A DNA stretch of 64,000 nucleotides from Pseudomonadota bacterium (GTDB lineage Bacteria; Bdellovibrionota; Bacteriovoracia; Bacteriovoracales; Bacteriovoracaceae), in contig JAIYBW010000004.1 of the NCBI GenBank assembly GCA_027488375.1, positions 372,001 through 436,000 on the forward strand, read 5' to 3'. Of this stretch, positions 46,551 to 54,436 are shown piece by piece (position 1 is the first letter of the stretch; each line of letters opens with the position of its first letter). The notes under the pieces were generated by a model. It did not search any database and had not been told where the DNA came from. It worked only from the letters and a program-made list of their open reading frames with translations. The translations under genes were made by a program, and so were the position numbers.

Positions 46551-47566
46551 AAATTTTTCTTTATTGTAAGTAAATCGCGTGCAACGATGAGCGATTCTTT
46601 AAGTTGTAAAAAATATTCCTGAAGTGCTGAATAACTTTGTTGAGCAGGTTCTAAAAAAGCTGAAGCCATGCCAATCACGGATGGACCTTTTAATTTCATC
46701 TTAAGTGCATATCCGTCCAGTACAGATTGGATTCCACCCGAGATAATAAACTCTTTCCCTCCTAAAGGAAGAGAGTTTAAAATTTCAACCATTTCCGATG
46801 CCGTATGACCAACATGTATAAAGGGCTTTTTTAAATTCATAGTTTCATTTGATCTAAGGCTTTCAAGCTGAGAAAAATTAGTTCCCCCATAGGCGCCAAA
46901 CTCTATGGCAGCAATGGGCATATTTAATAAAGCTTTTAAACTTTCGGGACCAATCCCCTGCCCAACTTCTTTAATAATTATAGGGAAACTAAATTTATCA
47001 AAAACAGTTTCTAAGACTTGGACTGGAGTCAGTTGAAACCTATCCCCACCAGGCTGAAACCACTCTTGAAGTGGATTCAGATGAATGATGAGTCCATTGG
47101 CCTCTAATAAATGAATTAAGTCAGAAATTTTATCAAGTCTGTTTTCTAAAACCAACTCGGCCAATTGAGCAAATCCAATATTGGCAAAGAGTGGACGTGA
47201 TCCTATATCTTTTCGGATTTTGAAATCATGGAGTCGCTCAGATGATTCAAGGAGGCTCCGGCATGATCCAAGGCCCATTCCAAGATTAAATTCACAAGCG
47301 AGTTTTGCTAAGTTCGTATTAATGACTTGAGCTTTTTCTGTTCCGCCAGTCATGCTACTGATCCAAATGGGATAATCAAAATCAAATCCTAAAAAATGAG
47401 ATTTCCAATTTTCAGTTTGATCAGGATGTTTAAAAAAAAGTGGTTCATAATTGAAACGCAAATCAACTGAGGAGGGCAAAGTCCTCGACTGATGAGTTAG
47501 TTTAATGTGGTCTGTCTTCCTTTGAATCAATTCAAAAGAATCAGGGGGATACGCACCATTTGACAT
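46547..47566 (-). CDS. fni: Type 2 isopentenyl-diphosphate delta-isomerase
   Basis: A 339-residue FMN-dependent isomerase that interconverts IPP and DMAPP. TIM-barrel blocks: RKTDHIKL, ISSMTGGT, HLNPLQEWFQPGGDRF, IIIKEVGQGIG, FGAYGGTNFSQLE and FIISGGIQSVLDGYALKMKLKGPSVIGMA. It is the first gene of the mevalonate operon (fni-mvaA-GYDIA kinase-mvaD-mvk-GH15). There is no strong ribosome binding site. The 117-bp upstream gap contains a 9-bp inverted repeat at 47593-47629. Confidence 0.95.
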   Translation of the reverse strand: MSNGAYPPDSFELIQRKTDHIKLTHQSRTLPSSVDLRFNYEPLFFKHPDQTENWKSHFLGFDFDYPIWISSMTGGTEKAQVINTNLAKLACEFNLGMGLGSCRSLLESSERLHDFKIRKDIGSRPLFANIGFAQLAELVLENRLDKISDLIHLLEANGLIIHLNPLQEWFQPGGDRFQLTPVQVLETVFDKFSFPIIIKEVGQGIGPESLKALLNMPIAAIEFGAYGGTNFSQLESLRSNETMNLKKPFIHVGHTASEMVEILNSLPLGGKEFIISGGIQSVLDGYALKMKLKGPSVIGMASAFLEPAQQSYSALQEYFLQLKESLIVARDLLTIKKNL

Positions 47567-47592
47567 GGCATTCTATCTATCAGAATCCCCCA

Positions 47593-47629
47593 TAAAAGTC
47601 ATGATCTTCCTAGAAAATGGTGACTTTTA
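47593..47629. promoter_or_regulatory. Inverted repeat upstream of the mevalonate operon
   Basis: TAAAAGTCA (47593-47601) and TGACTTTTA (47621-47629) form a perfect 9-bp inverted repeat with a 19-base loop, centred about 45 bases before the fni start. There is no GC-rich stem or U-tract, so a DNA operator or leader hairpin fits better than a terminator for the rsmI-like gene. Confidence 0.4.
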
Positions 47630-47683
47630 CAGAGTCTAAATAAATGAATAATTCCGGATACTTGGACTGATAGAGATAAGATC

Positions 47684-48376
47684 TTAAAGAGGCGCTAACA
47701 AAAGTACAAACTCTTTCTTAATTTGATCAGAAAATTTTTGTCTGATTTTTTCGACAGGACCACGAAGCAAGAGCTCAGACTCTCCCCCCAGATCACAGGC
47801 CAGGAAGATCTCTCTTTTTGATTTTAGTTCAATAAGTTCATCTAAAATTTTAAGGAGTCTATAGGGTGTTTCCATCCAAATAAGAGTTTCAGGGCGCTTG
47901 AGTTCTTTTTTCATCCAGTCCTGGCGTTCAGGACTTTTAATAGGAACAAATCCAGAAAAAACAAAACTCGAATGATTAAATCCAGATAAAGCAACTGATA
48001 AAGAAATAGAATTCGCAAATGGAGTGGCCGTGACTTTTATTCCCGAACGGTGACAAGCATCAACAAGTCGCTGACCTGGATCGCAAAAAGCTGGCAGTCC
48101 ACAATCACTGATAAGGTAAGCTGTCTTGCCAGTCTGAATTTCTTTTAACAGGTCGGTTAATATTTTATCCTGAGTATGCTCATTAAAAAGAATGAACTTT
48201 TCAATCGCCTCTCTAGGTAATCCCCACTTGAGCCATCTTTGACGTGCCACTTTATGCTCTTCAACAAGGAGCAAAGTCTCAGGTTTGAGTGCTTCCTCCA
48301 TTAAGATATTTTTTGCCTGAGTTTCAAGAGGATGCTCATCTTGAAGAGGACTTGGAATGAGTACAAGTTTTCTCAT
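47684..48376 (-). CDS. RsmI-like tetrapyrrole-methylase-fold rRNA methyltransferase
   Basis: 230 residues of the SAM-dependent RsmI/TP-methylase family, whose E. coli member 2'-O-methylates C1402 of 16S rRNA. Segments: LVLIPSPLQ, LLLVEEHKVARQRW, AYLISDCGLPAFCDPGQRLVDACH (the family's SDAG-P-x-DPG element), the TPFANSISLSVALSGF block and ETPYRLLKILDEL. RsmI proper is about 280 residues with an extra C-terminal domain that is lacking here, so this may be the shorter RsmI-like paralog. It overlaps the upstream gene by four bases. Confidence 0.82.
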   Translation of the reverse strand: MRKLVLIPSPLQDEHPLETQAKNILMEEALKPETLLLVEEHKVARQRWLKWGLPREAIEKFILFNEHTQDKILTDLLKEIQTGKTAYLISDCGLPAFCDPGQRLVDACHRSGIKVTATPFANSISLSVALSGFNHSSFVFSGFVPIKSPERQDWMKKELKRPETLIWMETPYRLLKILDELIELKSKREIFLACDLGGESELLLRGPVEKIRQKFSDQIKKEFVLLLAPL

Positions 48377-48915
48377 GAGTTTTCCAAGGATAAAAATAAT
48401 TCAGGTCGATGAAAATCAGGATTCGATTCAGGATTTGGCTCTAAGGCGTAATACTCTCGAGGATTTGTTGAAAGACAAGAGAAAAAACCACCATAAAGCC
48501 TCTCTCCTTTCAGTTCATCAGGTAAGGTAAGATCAATGACACCAGTCCAGAATTTATCTTCTACCTGAACAGAGCCCTTAAAATCCAACTTTGCCGGAGG
48601 GAAATAAGTTTTTCTTGGCTCAGTAATAATGAGGGCAAATGGTTGATTTAAAGGTGAAAGTTGAATTTCTAAATAAGGAGCAGCAACATCATCAGGATGG
48701 GATCTCAGTTGCAAAAAAGCCTCGAAAACGTCTTTATTCCATAGACCCCAATTTTTCAACCAATCAGGACTAAATTGAGGATCAGTTTGCCAACCAGGCC
48801 CTGTTCGTTTTTGAATTTCAAACAGAATGTTCAAATTTCTTTGGGCCAGTGACCAATTGACTTTAATTCTATGGCCAGCGAATTGAGAATCGTGTTTTTT
48901 TAAGTAAGCTTGCAT
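48373..48915 (-). CDS. DOMON/CBM9-like domain protein
   Basis: 180 residues, no signal peptide. The block AAPYLEIQLSPLNQPFALIITEPRKTYFPP resembles the YxEfnlSPsg-W-aY-F motif of DOMON-like proteins related to type 9 carbohydrate-binding modules; the later strands VQVEDKFWTGVIDLTLPDEL fit the same beta-sandwich. The ligand and role are unknown, and the absence of a signal makes extracellular sugar binding unlikely. The overlap with the RsmI-like gene (ATGA) suggests co-expression. The call is moderate. Confidence 0.5.
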   Translation of the reverse strand: MQAYLKKHDSQFAGHRIKVNWSLAQRNLNILFEIQKRTGPGWQTDPQFSPDWLKNWGLWNKDVFEAFLQLRSHPDDVAAPYLEIQLSPLNQPFALIITEPRKTYFPPAKLDFKGSVQVEDKFWTGVIDLTLPDELKGERLYGGFFSCLSTNPREYYALEPNPESNPDFHRPELFLSLENS

Positions 48916-48939
48916 AAAAAAATGTTATCATAAGTCCTT

Positions 48940-50052
48940 ATGAACGTCAGCTATGAGTTATTCCTTATAATACCACCTGGACTAGAAGATCTTGCCAAAG
49001 AAGAGGTTGAGTTAAAATGTCCCGTTTCTGACATTGAAGTCATTAAGGGTGGTCTGATACTAAAAGCAGATATTGATTGGATCTCCGAAGCCCATTTGCG
49101 ACTAAAAATCCCCACTCGCATTTTGATGAGGTTGACTGAATTTAAAGTAAGAGATTTTCCAAAGCTCTATCAAAAATTAATCACTTTCAAATGGTCACCT
49201 TTCCTCTCACACCCCTCTCCTCAGTGGGAAATTTCTTGTACTAAGAGTAGGCTCATGCATACAGGAAGGATTGAAGAAACCCTGAATGATGCCCTCAAAG
49301 AGGTTTTAAAACGCCAACCATTAAGCAAAGACTGGGAGAAAAAAAATTACACCCCTCAGACTTTCTACATCAGAGTATATGATGATGTGCTGACATTAAG
49401 CTTGGACCTCACTGGCGAGCCACTCTATAAGCGAGGACTTCAGGTGATAAAAGGTGAAGCTCCCTTAAGAGAAAATTTTGCAGCAGCTTTTATTTTTGAA
49501 TTAATGAAAGAAGTTTCAACTCCAGTCACCTTAGTAGACCCGATGTGTGGTTCTGCCACTTTTTTAACAGAGGCCCGTTATTTTTTTACCCCCCTTCATC
49601 TTCGAAAATTTAGCTTTGAAGAAGCCCCATTTTTCAAAGGAAAAATGATAAAAAAAACAGAAGAGGCTAAAAGTTTTCCCATCAAAAATCTACAAGGCTT
49701 TGATGTTAATCAAGAGCTGCTCACAAAAGTTACGAAGTCGATTCCTGATTCTAGCGAAATCAAACTCCAGCATCGCGATTCACTTCAAAACAAGTTAATG
49801 GATGAAGATTTTTTCATGATTTGTAATCCACCGTATGGAGAGCGGATCAAGATACAAGGCAAACGCGGGCAATTTCTTAGTGAGGCCTGGAATAAATTTT
49901 TAACGATTGATCAACCTCTACGATTTGGCTGGCTTCTTCCTTCAGATATGGATGATTTATTTCAAAACCCTAAAGGCTACAAACTCTCAACTAAAAGACA
50001 CCTCAAGAATGGTGGATTGGCCGTCACTTTTTGGATCTGGATAAGAGAATAG
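48940..50052 (+). CDS. RlmL/TrmN-like RNA methyltransferase (THUMP + UPF0020)
   Basis: 370 residues. An N-terminal ferredoxin-like/THUMP part (about 1-165) ends in LSLDLTGEPLYKRGLQ, followed by APLRENFAAAFIFELM, the SAM motif LVDPMCGSATFLTEA and the catalytic NPPYGER (N-P-P-Y of N2-guanine methylases). It is equivalent to the N-terminal half of RlmKL (m2G in 23S rRNA) without the RlmK half. The target base is not determinable by reading. It is divergent from the DOMON-like gene by 24 bases. Confidence 0.88.
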   Translation: MNVSYELFLIIPPGLEDLAKEEVELKCPVSDIEVIKGGLILKADIDWISEAHLRLKIPTRILMRLTEFKVRDFPKLYQKLITFKWSPFLSHPSPQWEISCTKSRLMHTGRIEETLNDALKEVLKRQPLSKDWEKKNYTPQTFYIRVYDDVLTLSLDLTGEPLYKRGLQVIKGEAPLRENFAAAFIFELMKEVSTPVTLVDPMCGSATFLTEARYFFTPLHLRKFSFEEAPFFKGKMIKKTEEAKSFPIKNLQGFDVNQELLTKVTKSIPDSSEIKLQHRDSLQNKLMDEDFFMICNPPYGERIKIQGKRGQFLSEAWNKFLTIDQPLRFGWLLPSDMDDLFQNPKGYKLSTKRHLKNGGLAVTFWIWIRE

Positions 50053-50063
50053 TGCTTTAAATT

Positions 50064-51206
50064 TTAAACGTAAAAAACATGAGATTTGACCCAAACGCCA
50101 TTCGCAAATTGAATAATTGCGACTGAATCATTCGGAACTAATTCAACATCTTCTAAGGCCAAATTTCTTAAAGAATAAATATTGATAAAAAATTCATCCC
50201 CTTTTGGATGAATAACACGAAGACGGTCAGATTTTTTTAGACCACGTTCATTTTTTATGTGAATCGCTAGATGTGAACCTTTTTCGGCTTCAATCACCTC
50301 TCCGACATAATCACCTTGGCGGTTCTGGAGTCTATGATTTTTAAGTTTTGGGAAAAGGACATCCGTTTTATTTGTGAGGTAAAACCCCTTCATTAAATCC
50401 TGAGGATAAGTATTTTTTAAATCCTCAAAATTAACTTCTTTTTTCAAGTAAGACATAATCACATCAATCACACTAAAATCAGTCCACCTTAAATCAAGTC
50501 TTAAGCTTGAGAGTCCATAATCTTCAAGTTCCTGAGCATATTCAAGAACACAGAACTCTTTTATATGAAACATGAAAGTTCCATGACGATTCTCAATGAG
50601 AGGGAATCCTTTATGAGGCGACTCCTCGCTTTCGCCAATCGCTACTAATTCATCATTATAGGAGACTCTATCATCATGTAAGGGGGCAAGTAATTGTCGA
50701 GGAGTATAGAAAAGCAAGATTCGTCCTAGACCTAAAAGCTCACACGGGATCTTAAGTTGCTCACAATATTCTTGAATTTTATTTTTAGGTAATTCTAATG
50801 AAAGAACAATTCTTTCGAGACGACCCTGGGCATGTTCAATCCACCCCTGTAGCGCCAGAAGATTATGATTCCCATTCTCTGCGATGAAATGAAGAGGGTG
50901 ATTCGTATTTTTTAGACACCACTCAAAGGCTCCTGGATCTTGTACTCTTAAAGCTTCGGCCTGCGGGAGGAGATCAAAGATTTTATTTTGTAATTGATGA
51001 AACTTATCCTCCGTCATCAAAATGTCCCACTCAAATATGACTCTTAAATTAAGTTCCTTAGAGCGTTTCGCAAGGTTCATGAAATCATCATCGGACAATT
51101 TTCCAAAACGGGAAAAATCAATATGTCCTAAAATCACTTCTGTTATACCAAGATTTTTAATCCGGCTAAGATCATGAAGATTTTGAGCGTAGGTGACAAA
51201 TTTCAT
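50064..51206 (-). CDS. U32-family-like protein (second of a pair)
   Basis: 380 residues with a TIM-barrel pattern related to peptidase U32 proteins: an N-terminal strand MKFVTYAQNLHDL, a central LLGLGRILLFYTPRQLLAP similar to the GR-x-P-L-x-Y-S-x-R block, and a C-terminal beta domain from about 285. Only isolated cysteines are present (for example EYCEQLKIPCELL), so the Fe-S site of family members is probably missing. It overlaps the upstream U32 gene by four bases; U32 proteins such as UbiU/UbiV work as heterodimers, which suggests a complex. Confidence 0.6.
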   Translation of the reverse strand: MKFVTYAQNLHDLSRIKNLGITEVILGHIDFSRFGKLSDDDFMNLAKRSKELNLRVIFEWDILMTEDKFHQLQNKIFDLLPQAEALRVQDPGAFEWCLKNTNHPLHFIAENGNHNLLALQGWIEHAQGRLERIVLSLELPKNKIQEYCEQLKIPCELLGLGRILLFYTPRQLLAPLHDDRVSYNDELVAIGESEESPHKGFPLIENRHGTFMFHIKEFCVLEYAQELEDYGLSSLRLDLRWTDFSVIDVIMSYLKKEVNFEDLKNTYPQDLMKGFYLTNKTDVLFPKLKNHRLQNRQGDYVGEVIEAEKGSHLAIHIKNERGLKKSDRLRVIHPKGDEFFINIYSLRNLALEDVELVPNDSVAIIQFANGVWVKSHVFYV

Positions 51207-52408
51207 GCTAAGACCTGCTGCCTAACAAGCTGCCATTTCTCAACTCCACTCACAAACGGAAGCTTTACCAGGGTCGAAGGTCTTGTTCTCGTCACTGGTT
51301 TCATCATGATGTCAGTTATTTCATGAGCTGTAATAGAAATGGCCTTCCCACGGAAAGAGAGGATTTCAATAGAGTCCCCCTGATTGAAGGCATTTCTGAC
51401 TTCCAAAACAATACCTGTTTTTGGTGAGGCCTCTAAAACTTTGCCAACCATTTGCCATTCTGAATCTGATGAATTTTCTCTTTCATTAAAAATACTATCA
51501 GCACCGGCAGGATTTATAAGACTCGCTTGTGTGTATGAACGATGAGAAACTTTTTGAAGTTCAGACTCCCATGACAATAAATCTTCTGATAAAAAATGCC
51601 CATGCTCCCTATAAAAGCTTAGGGCCTCAGAGTAAACCTTGCTCATGGTTCCGGCATACAAATGACTCTTCATACGCCCTTCAATTTTTAATGAATCAAT
51701 TTCTTCCGAAATAAATTCAGGTAGAATTCTTAGACCTTCTAGATCTTTAGAACTCATGAAAAAAGCTTTCTTCTTTTCCATGGTATCAATTCCAAAATCT
51801 AGTGAGTATTCAAAGCGGCAAGAGTGGGCACAGCCCCCTCTATTCGAATCCCTACCCTGAGTAAAATTGGAAATCACACAATTTCCAGAATAGGCCATGC
51901 ACATAGATCCATGAATAAACATTTCAACTTCGATTTGGGCTTCTCTTTTAATTTTTCCAGCATCTTTAACTGAAACCTCACGCCCTAGGACAATCCGACT
52001 GGCACCAGCGGCTTTCCAAAATTTTGCTGCCTCAACATTCAATGTCGATGCTTGAGTGGAAATATGGATAGGAATAGATGTGAGAGATGCAACAGTTTTA
52101 ACGACACCCAGATCAGAAACGATAACCGCATCAACTTTTATTTCTGATAAGAACTCAATAAATTCCGGAATCTCAGATAAGTCCTTATCGTGAAGAAATG
52201 AATTCAAAACCACATAGACTTTGGCCTGACGTTCATGGGCAAACAGAACCCCTTCCCTGAGCTCATCCAGAGTAAAATTATCAGCTGCTGTTCTTAGGCC
52301 AAATTTCTGTCCGCCAACATAAACAGCATTGGCCCCATAGAGCACGGCCACTTTTAATTTTTCAAGGTTGCCCGCGGGGGCAAGAATCTCTGGAAAATAA
52401 TCTTTCAT
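51203..52408 (-). CDS. U32 family protein, TrhP/YegQ-like
   Basis: 401 residues. EILAPAGNLEKLKVAVLYGANAVYVGGQKFGLR at the start, the U32 signature EMFIHGSMCMAYSGNCVISN, then GGCAHSCRFEY and SLKIEGRMKSHLYAG identify a U32 member with four cysteines placed as in the Fe-S family. E. coli relatives are TrhP (tRNA 5-hydroxyuridine), RlhA (rRNA hydroxylation) and UbiU/V; overall it looks closest to TrhP. The start at 52408 has AGGAG eight bases upstream and is better than 52438. The plus-strand gene at 52468 is divergent. Confidence 0.85.
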   Translation of the reverse strand: MKDYFPEILAPAGNLEKLKVAVLYGANAVYVGGQKFGLRTAADNFTLDELREGVLFAHERQAKVYVVLNSFLHDKDLSEIPEFIEFLSEIKVDAVIVSDLGVVKTVASLTSIPIHISTQASTLNVEAAKFWKAAGASRIVLGREVSVKDAGKIKREAQIEVEMFIHGSMCMAYSGNCVISNFTQGRDSNRGGCAHSCRFEYSLDFGIDTMEKKKAFFMSSKDLEGLRILPEFISEEIDSLKIEGRMKSHLYAGTMSKVYSEALSFYREHGHFLSEDLLSWESELQKVSHRSYTQASLINPAGADSIFNERENSSDSEWQMVGKVLEASPKTGIVLEVRNAFNQGDSIEILSFRGKAISITAHEITDIMMKPVTRTRPSTLVKLPFVSGVEKWQLVRQQVLA

Positions 52409-52467
52409 GACGGAATCTCCTAAGGAACCATTTACCAAAAACCTACTGTAAGATAAACTAGCTTTAC

Positions 52468-53589
52468 ATGAAAAAGGTAATCTCTACCATCCTCGTTTTG
52501 TTTGGCTTCGGCATGCTAACTGTCGGATATCTCGTTTTTCAGCGCTATCAACAAAACCCAGAGCAGATTTTCCCCTATCCCTATCAATTTAAAGCTTCTG
52601 CTACACCTCTAAAGCTTGATGCCCCAATCTTGATTGTCGGTGATAGAATGGGCGCATATTTTGCGAAGTTTTCATCGGAACTATCGGCCAATATCTCGGT
52701 TAATCTTTCTAAACCAATAAAAATTCAATCGATTGCAAGCCAAGGAAGAGGAATTCACCGGACTCTTCATGAATTAAAATCTCTTGTCCAGTGGCCCCAA
52801 ATCGTTCTTTATCAAGGTGCGAGTGAAGAATTCATGGAGCAAAAATTTGATCCAAAAATTACTTCCATTATTAAAAAAAATTTCGCTCTTTATAAAGATG
52901 ATCGTATCGAAACTTCAATTATACTTTTCCCTTGGCTCTCTAGGCTTGTATACTGGCCCCATCCAAGAATTGTTTTAGATGAATCACCACAACTATTAAG
53001 TGAAATAAATGAAGAAGCTTATTTTAAATTATTGGATACAGAGCTTCTCTTATTTGAACAGCAACTTATTCAACTGGTCAATTTAAGTCGTGACAGGGGA
53101 AGTCTTCTTATATTAACCACAACTCCTGTCAATCTCGATGTTCCCCCTAAAAAATCATGTTCTTTTACAAGTACGACAGAGCTAGAGATAGAGCTGAATG
53201 AGCTTGATAAACTGCTGAGTAACAACAATCCTAAAGCAGCCTATTCCATATCTAAAAAGCTCATTCAAAAGTTTTCAGGAAATGCGAATTTATTTTTCAA
53301 ACATGGTCTTATCAGCTCTCGGATTGGCTTAAAAGATGAAGCGAAAAATAGTTTTATTCAAGCCTCTGCATTTGACTGCCAACCTTGGAGATCAAATGGT
53401 GTTTACAATTCAATTATTCGCAAAGTCGCGCGTGAACATCAGGTTATGCTTTTTGACTTTGCCAATTTAGTAGAAAATGACTGGAATCAAGGACCAACTT
53501 TTTTTGATGATATTTATCCACAAAATTTGTTCTATGAAAGAGCAATGAAGCAGCTTGGTCTTGTTTTAAAGCAAATGCTAAAACTCTAG
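52468..53589 (+). CDS. Membrane-anchored SGNH-like protein with degenerate active site
   Basis: 373 residues; one N-terminal membrane segment (about 5-25) and a periplasmic domain. ILIVGDRMGAYF (54-65) and the late FFDDIYPQNLFY resemble the first and last blocks of SGNH/GDSL hydrolases, but the nucleophile Ser is Arg (GDR for GDS) and the His of DxxHP is Tyr, so catalysis is unlikely. A helical TPR-like insert lies at about 245-300 (ELDKLLSNNNPKAAYSISKKL). Relatives in cell-envelope polysaccharide loci act as accessory proteins; that is only a hint. The family call is moderate. Confidence 0.5.
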   Translation: MKKVISTILVLFGFGMLTVGYLVFQRYQQNPEQIFPYPYQFKASATPLKLDAPILIVGDRMGAYFAKFSSELSANISVNLSKPIKIQSIASQGRGIHRTLHELKSLVQWPQIVLYQGASEEFMEQKFDPKITSIIKKNFALYKDDRIETSIILFPWLSRLVYWPHPRIVLDESPQLLSEINEEAYFKLLDTELLLFEQQLIQLVNLSRDRGSLLILTTTPVNLDVPPKKSCSFTSTTELEIELNELDKLLSNNNPKAAYSISKKLIQKFSGNANLFFKHGLISSRIGLKDEAKNSFIQASAFDCQPWRSNGVYNSIIRKVAREHQVMLFDFANLVENDWNQGPTFFDDIYPQNLFYERAMKQLGLVLKQMLKL

Positions 53590-53597
53590 GAGCTATC

Positions 53598-54023
53598 GTG
53601 CAGGGATTTGAATTAGAATTTGAGCCTTATTCAATCATTTGTCGTGAGGGAGATCCCTCAAATGAACTCTACTACCTTCAATCTGGAAAGCTTTTGATTT
53701 GTACGATAAATGGCAATCAAGTTAAGGCCATCACCCGAATTTCACCGGGAGAATTTGTGGGCGAACTCTCATTTTTTGATGGAAAAGTTCGCTCAAGTTA
53801 TGTTGTAACCCTAGAAAAATCAAAACTGATTCAAATCCAAAAGAAAGAAATTGGGCCTTACCTACCCCAATGGTATGTAAGAGTTGGGTCCAGTATTACG
53901 AAAAAAATCAGACATCTTGACAACATTATCAATGAATCAAAATTACGACGCTCAAATAGTGACGAAAACAAACCACTGACCATAGAAGAGCAAAGAAAAC
54001 TCTTCGAGATTCTCACAAACTAA
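53598..54023 (+). CDS. Cyclic nucleotide-binding domain protein (GTG start)
   Basis: 141 residues: a single CNB/CAP-like sensor domain with no DNA-binding domain. FEPYSIICREGDPSNELYYLQSGKLLI and SPGEFVGELSFFDGKVRSSYVVTLEKSKLIQI correspond to the beta-roll and phosphate-binding cassette (GEL...R-S-S). It ends in a short helical, charged tail (SNSDENKPLTIEEQRKLFEIL). The GTG at 53598 has AGGAG six bases before. The upstream gene ends eight bases before, so they probably share a transcript. The ligand (cAMP, cGMP or none) is unknown. Confidence 0.82.
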   Translation: MQGFELEFEPYSIICREGDPSNELYYLQSGKLLICTINGNQVKAITRISPGEFVGELSFFDGKVRSSYVVTLEKSKLIQIQKKEIGPYLPQWYVRVGSSITKKIRHLDNIINESKLRRSNSDENKPLTIEEQRKLFEILTN

Positions 54024-54043
54024 TAAAGTTAAGTATTTAGGAC

Positions 54044-54116
54044 AACTTGGCCCTGACTGGGATATTTTTGACCATGAAAAGGGCCAAGTTAAACTGCACC
54101 TTGTCACAATATCCCA
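54044..54116 (+). ncRNA. Pseudoknot-capable leader upstream of a small lipoprotein
   Basis: Two interleaved perfect inverted repeats: AACTTGGCCC (54044-54053) with GGGCCAAGTT (54081-54090), and TGGGATATT (54058-54066), which lies in the loop of the first, with AATATCCCA (54108-54116) downstream. This is H-type pseudoknot geometry. The loop also contains TTGACCATGAAAA (54068-54080), an exact copy of the lipoprotein start region (54177-54189). Possibly a riboregulator; no known RNA family recognised. Confidence 0.4.
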
Positions 54117-54182
54117 TAATTTGGGCTTTTAGGTTGGCATGCGACTCGCAATCAACTAATTGGGACGACAAGGAGGTTGACC

Positions 54183-54338
54183 ATGAAAACTCAGATCATT
54201 TCTTGCCTTTTAATGGTTATTTTTCTCTCTGCCTGCGCCTCTTTAGAAGGAAGAGAGGCATTTAAAAATGGAAAGTCAAAAAACCGCCAACAATTTAGTT
54301 ATAATGAGGGAGCTTCTGGTCGAGATTTTGCTCGATAA
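54183..54338 (+). CDS. Very small lipoprotein, 51 aa
   Basis: A 51-residue lipoprotein with a strong ribosome binding site (AGGAGGT, seven bases before the ATG). It starts MKTQIISCLLMVIFLSAC; the lipobox Cys is residue 18, leaving a mature peptide of only 34 residues, basic and polar (SLEGREAFKNGKSKNRQQ), ending RDFAR. Small entericidin-like or Lpp-like lipoproteins have this size, but no sequence family is recognised. It is preceded by the folded leader at 54044-54116 and followed by speA after about 100 bp. Confidence 0.75.
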   Translation: MKTQIISCLLMVIFLSACASLEGREAFKNGKSKNRQQFSYNEGASGRDFAR

Positions 54339-54436
54339 TAAAAAATCTTCCCTCCCTCCGGAAAACTATTTGATAAGTAGCTCTTTTTTAATATAGTTCG
54401 AGAGTCTAAAAATAGGTATTTCGGAGGATTAGCAAG

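Noticed and set aside
54047..54265. Rightward open frame of 72 codons through the lipoprotein leader
   Set aside because: It overlaps the pseudoknot-capable leader and the strongly supported 51-aa lipoprotein in another frame; the translation is low in family-like features and uses a TTG without a binding site.
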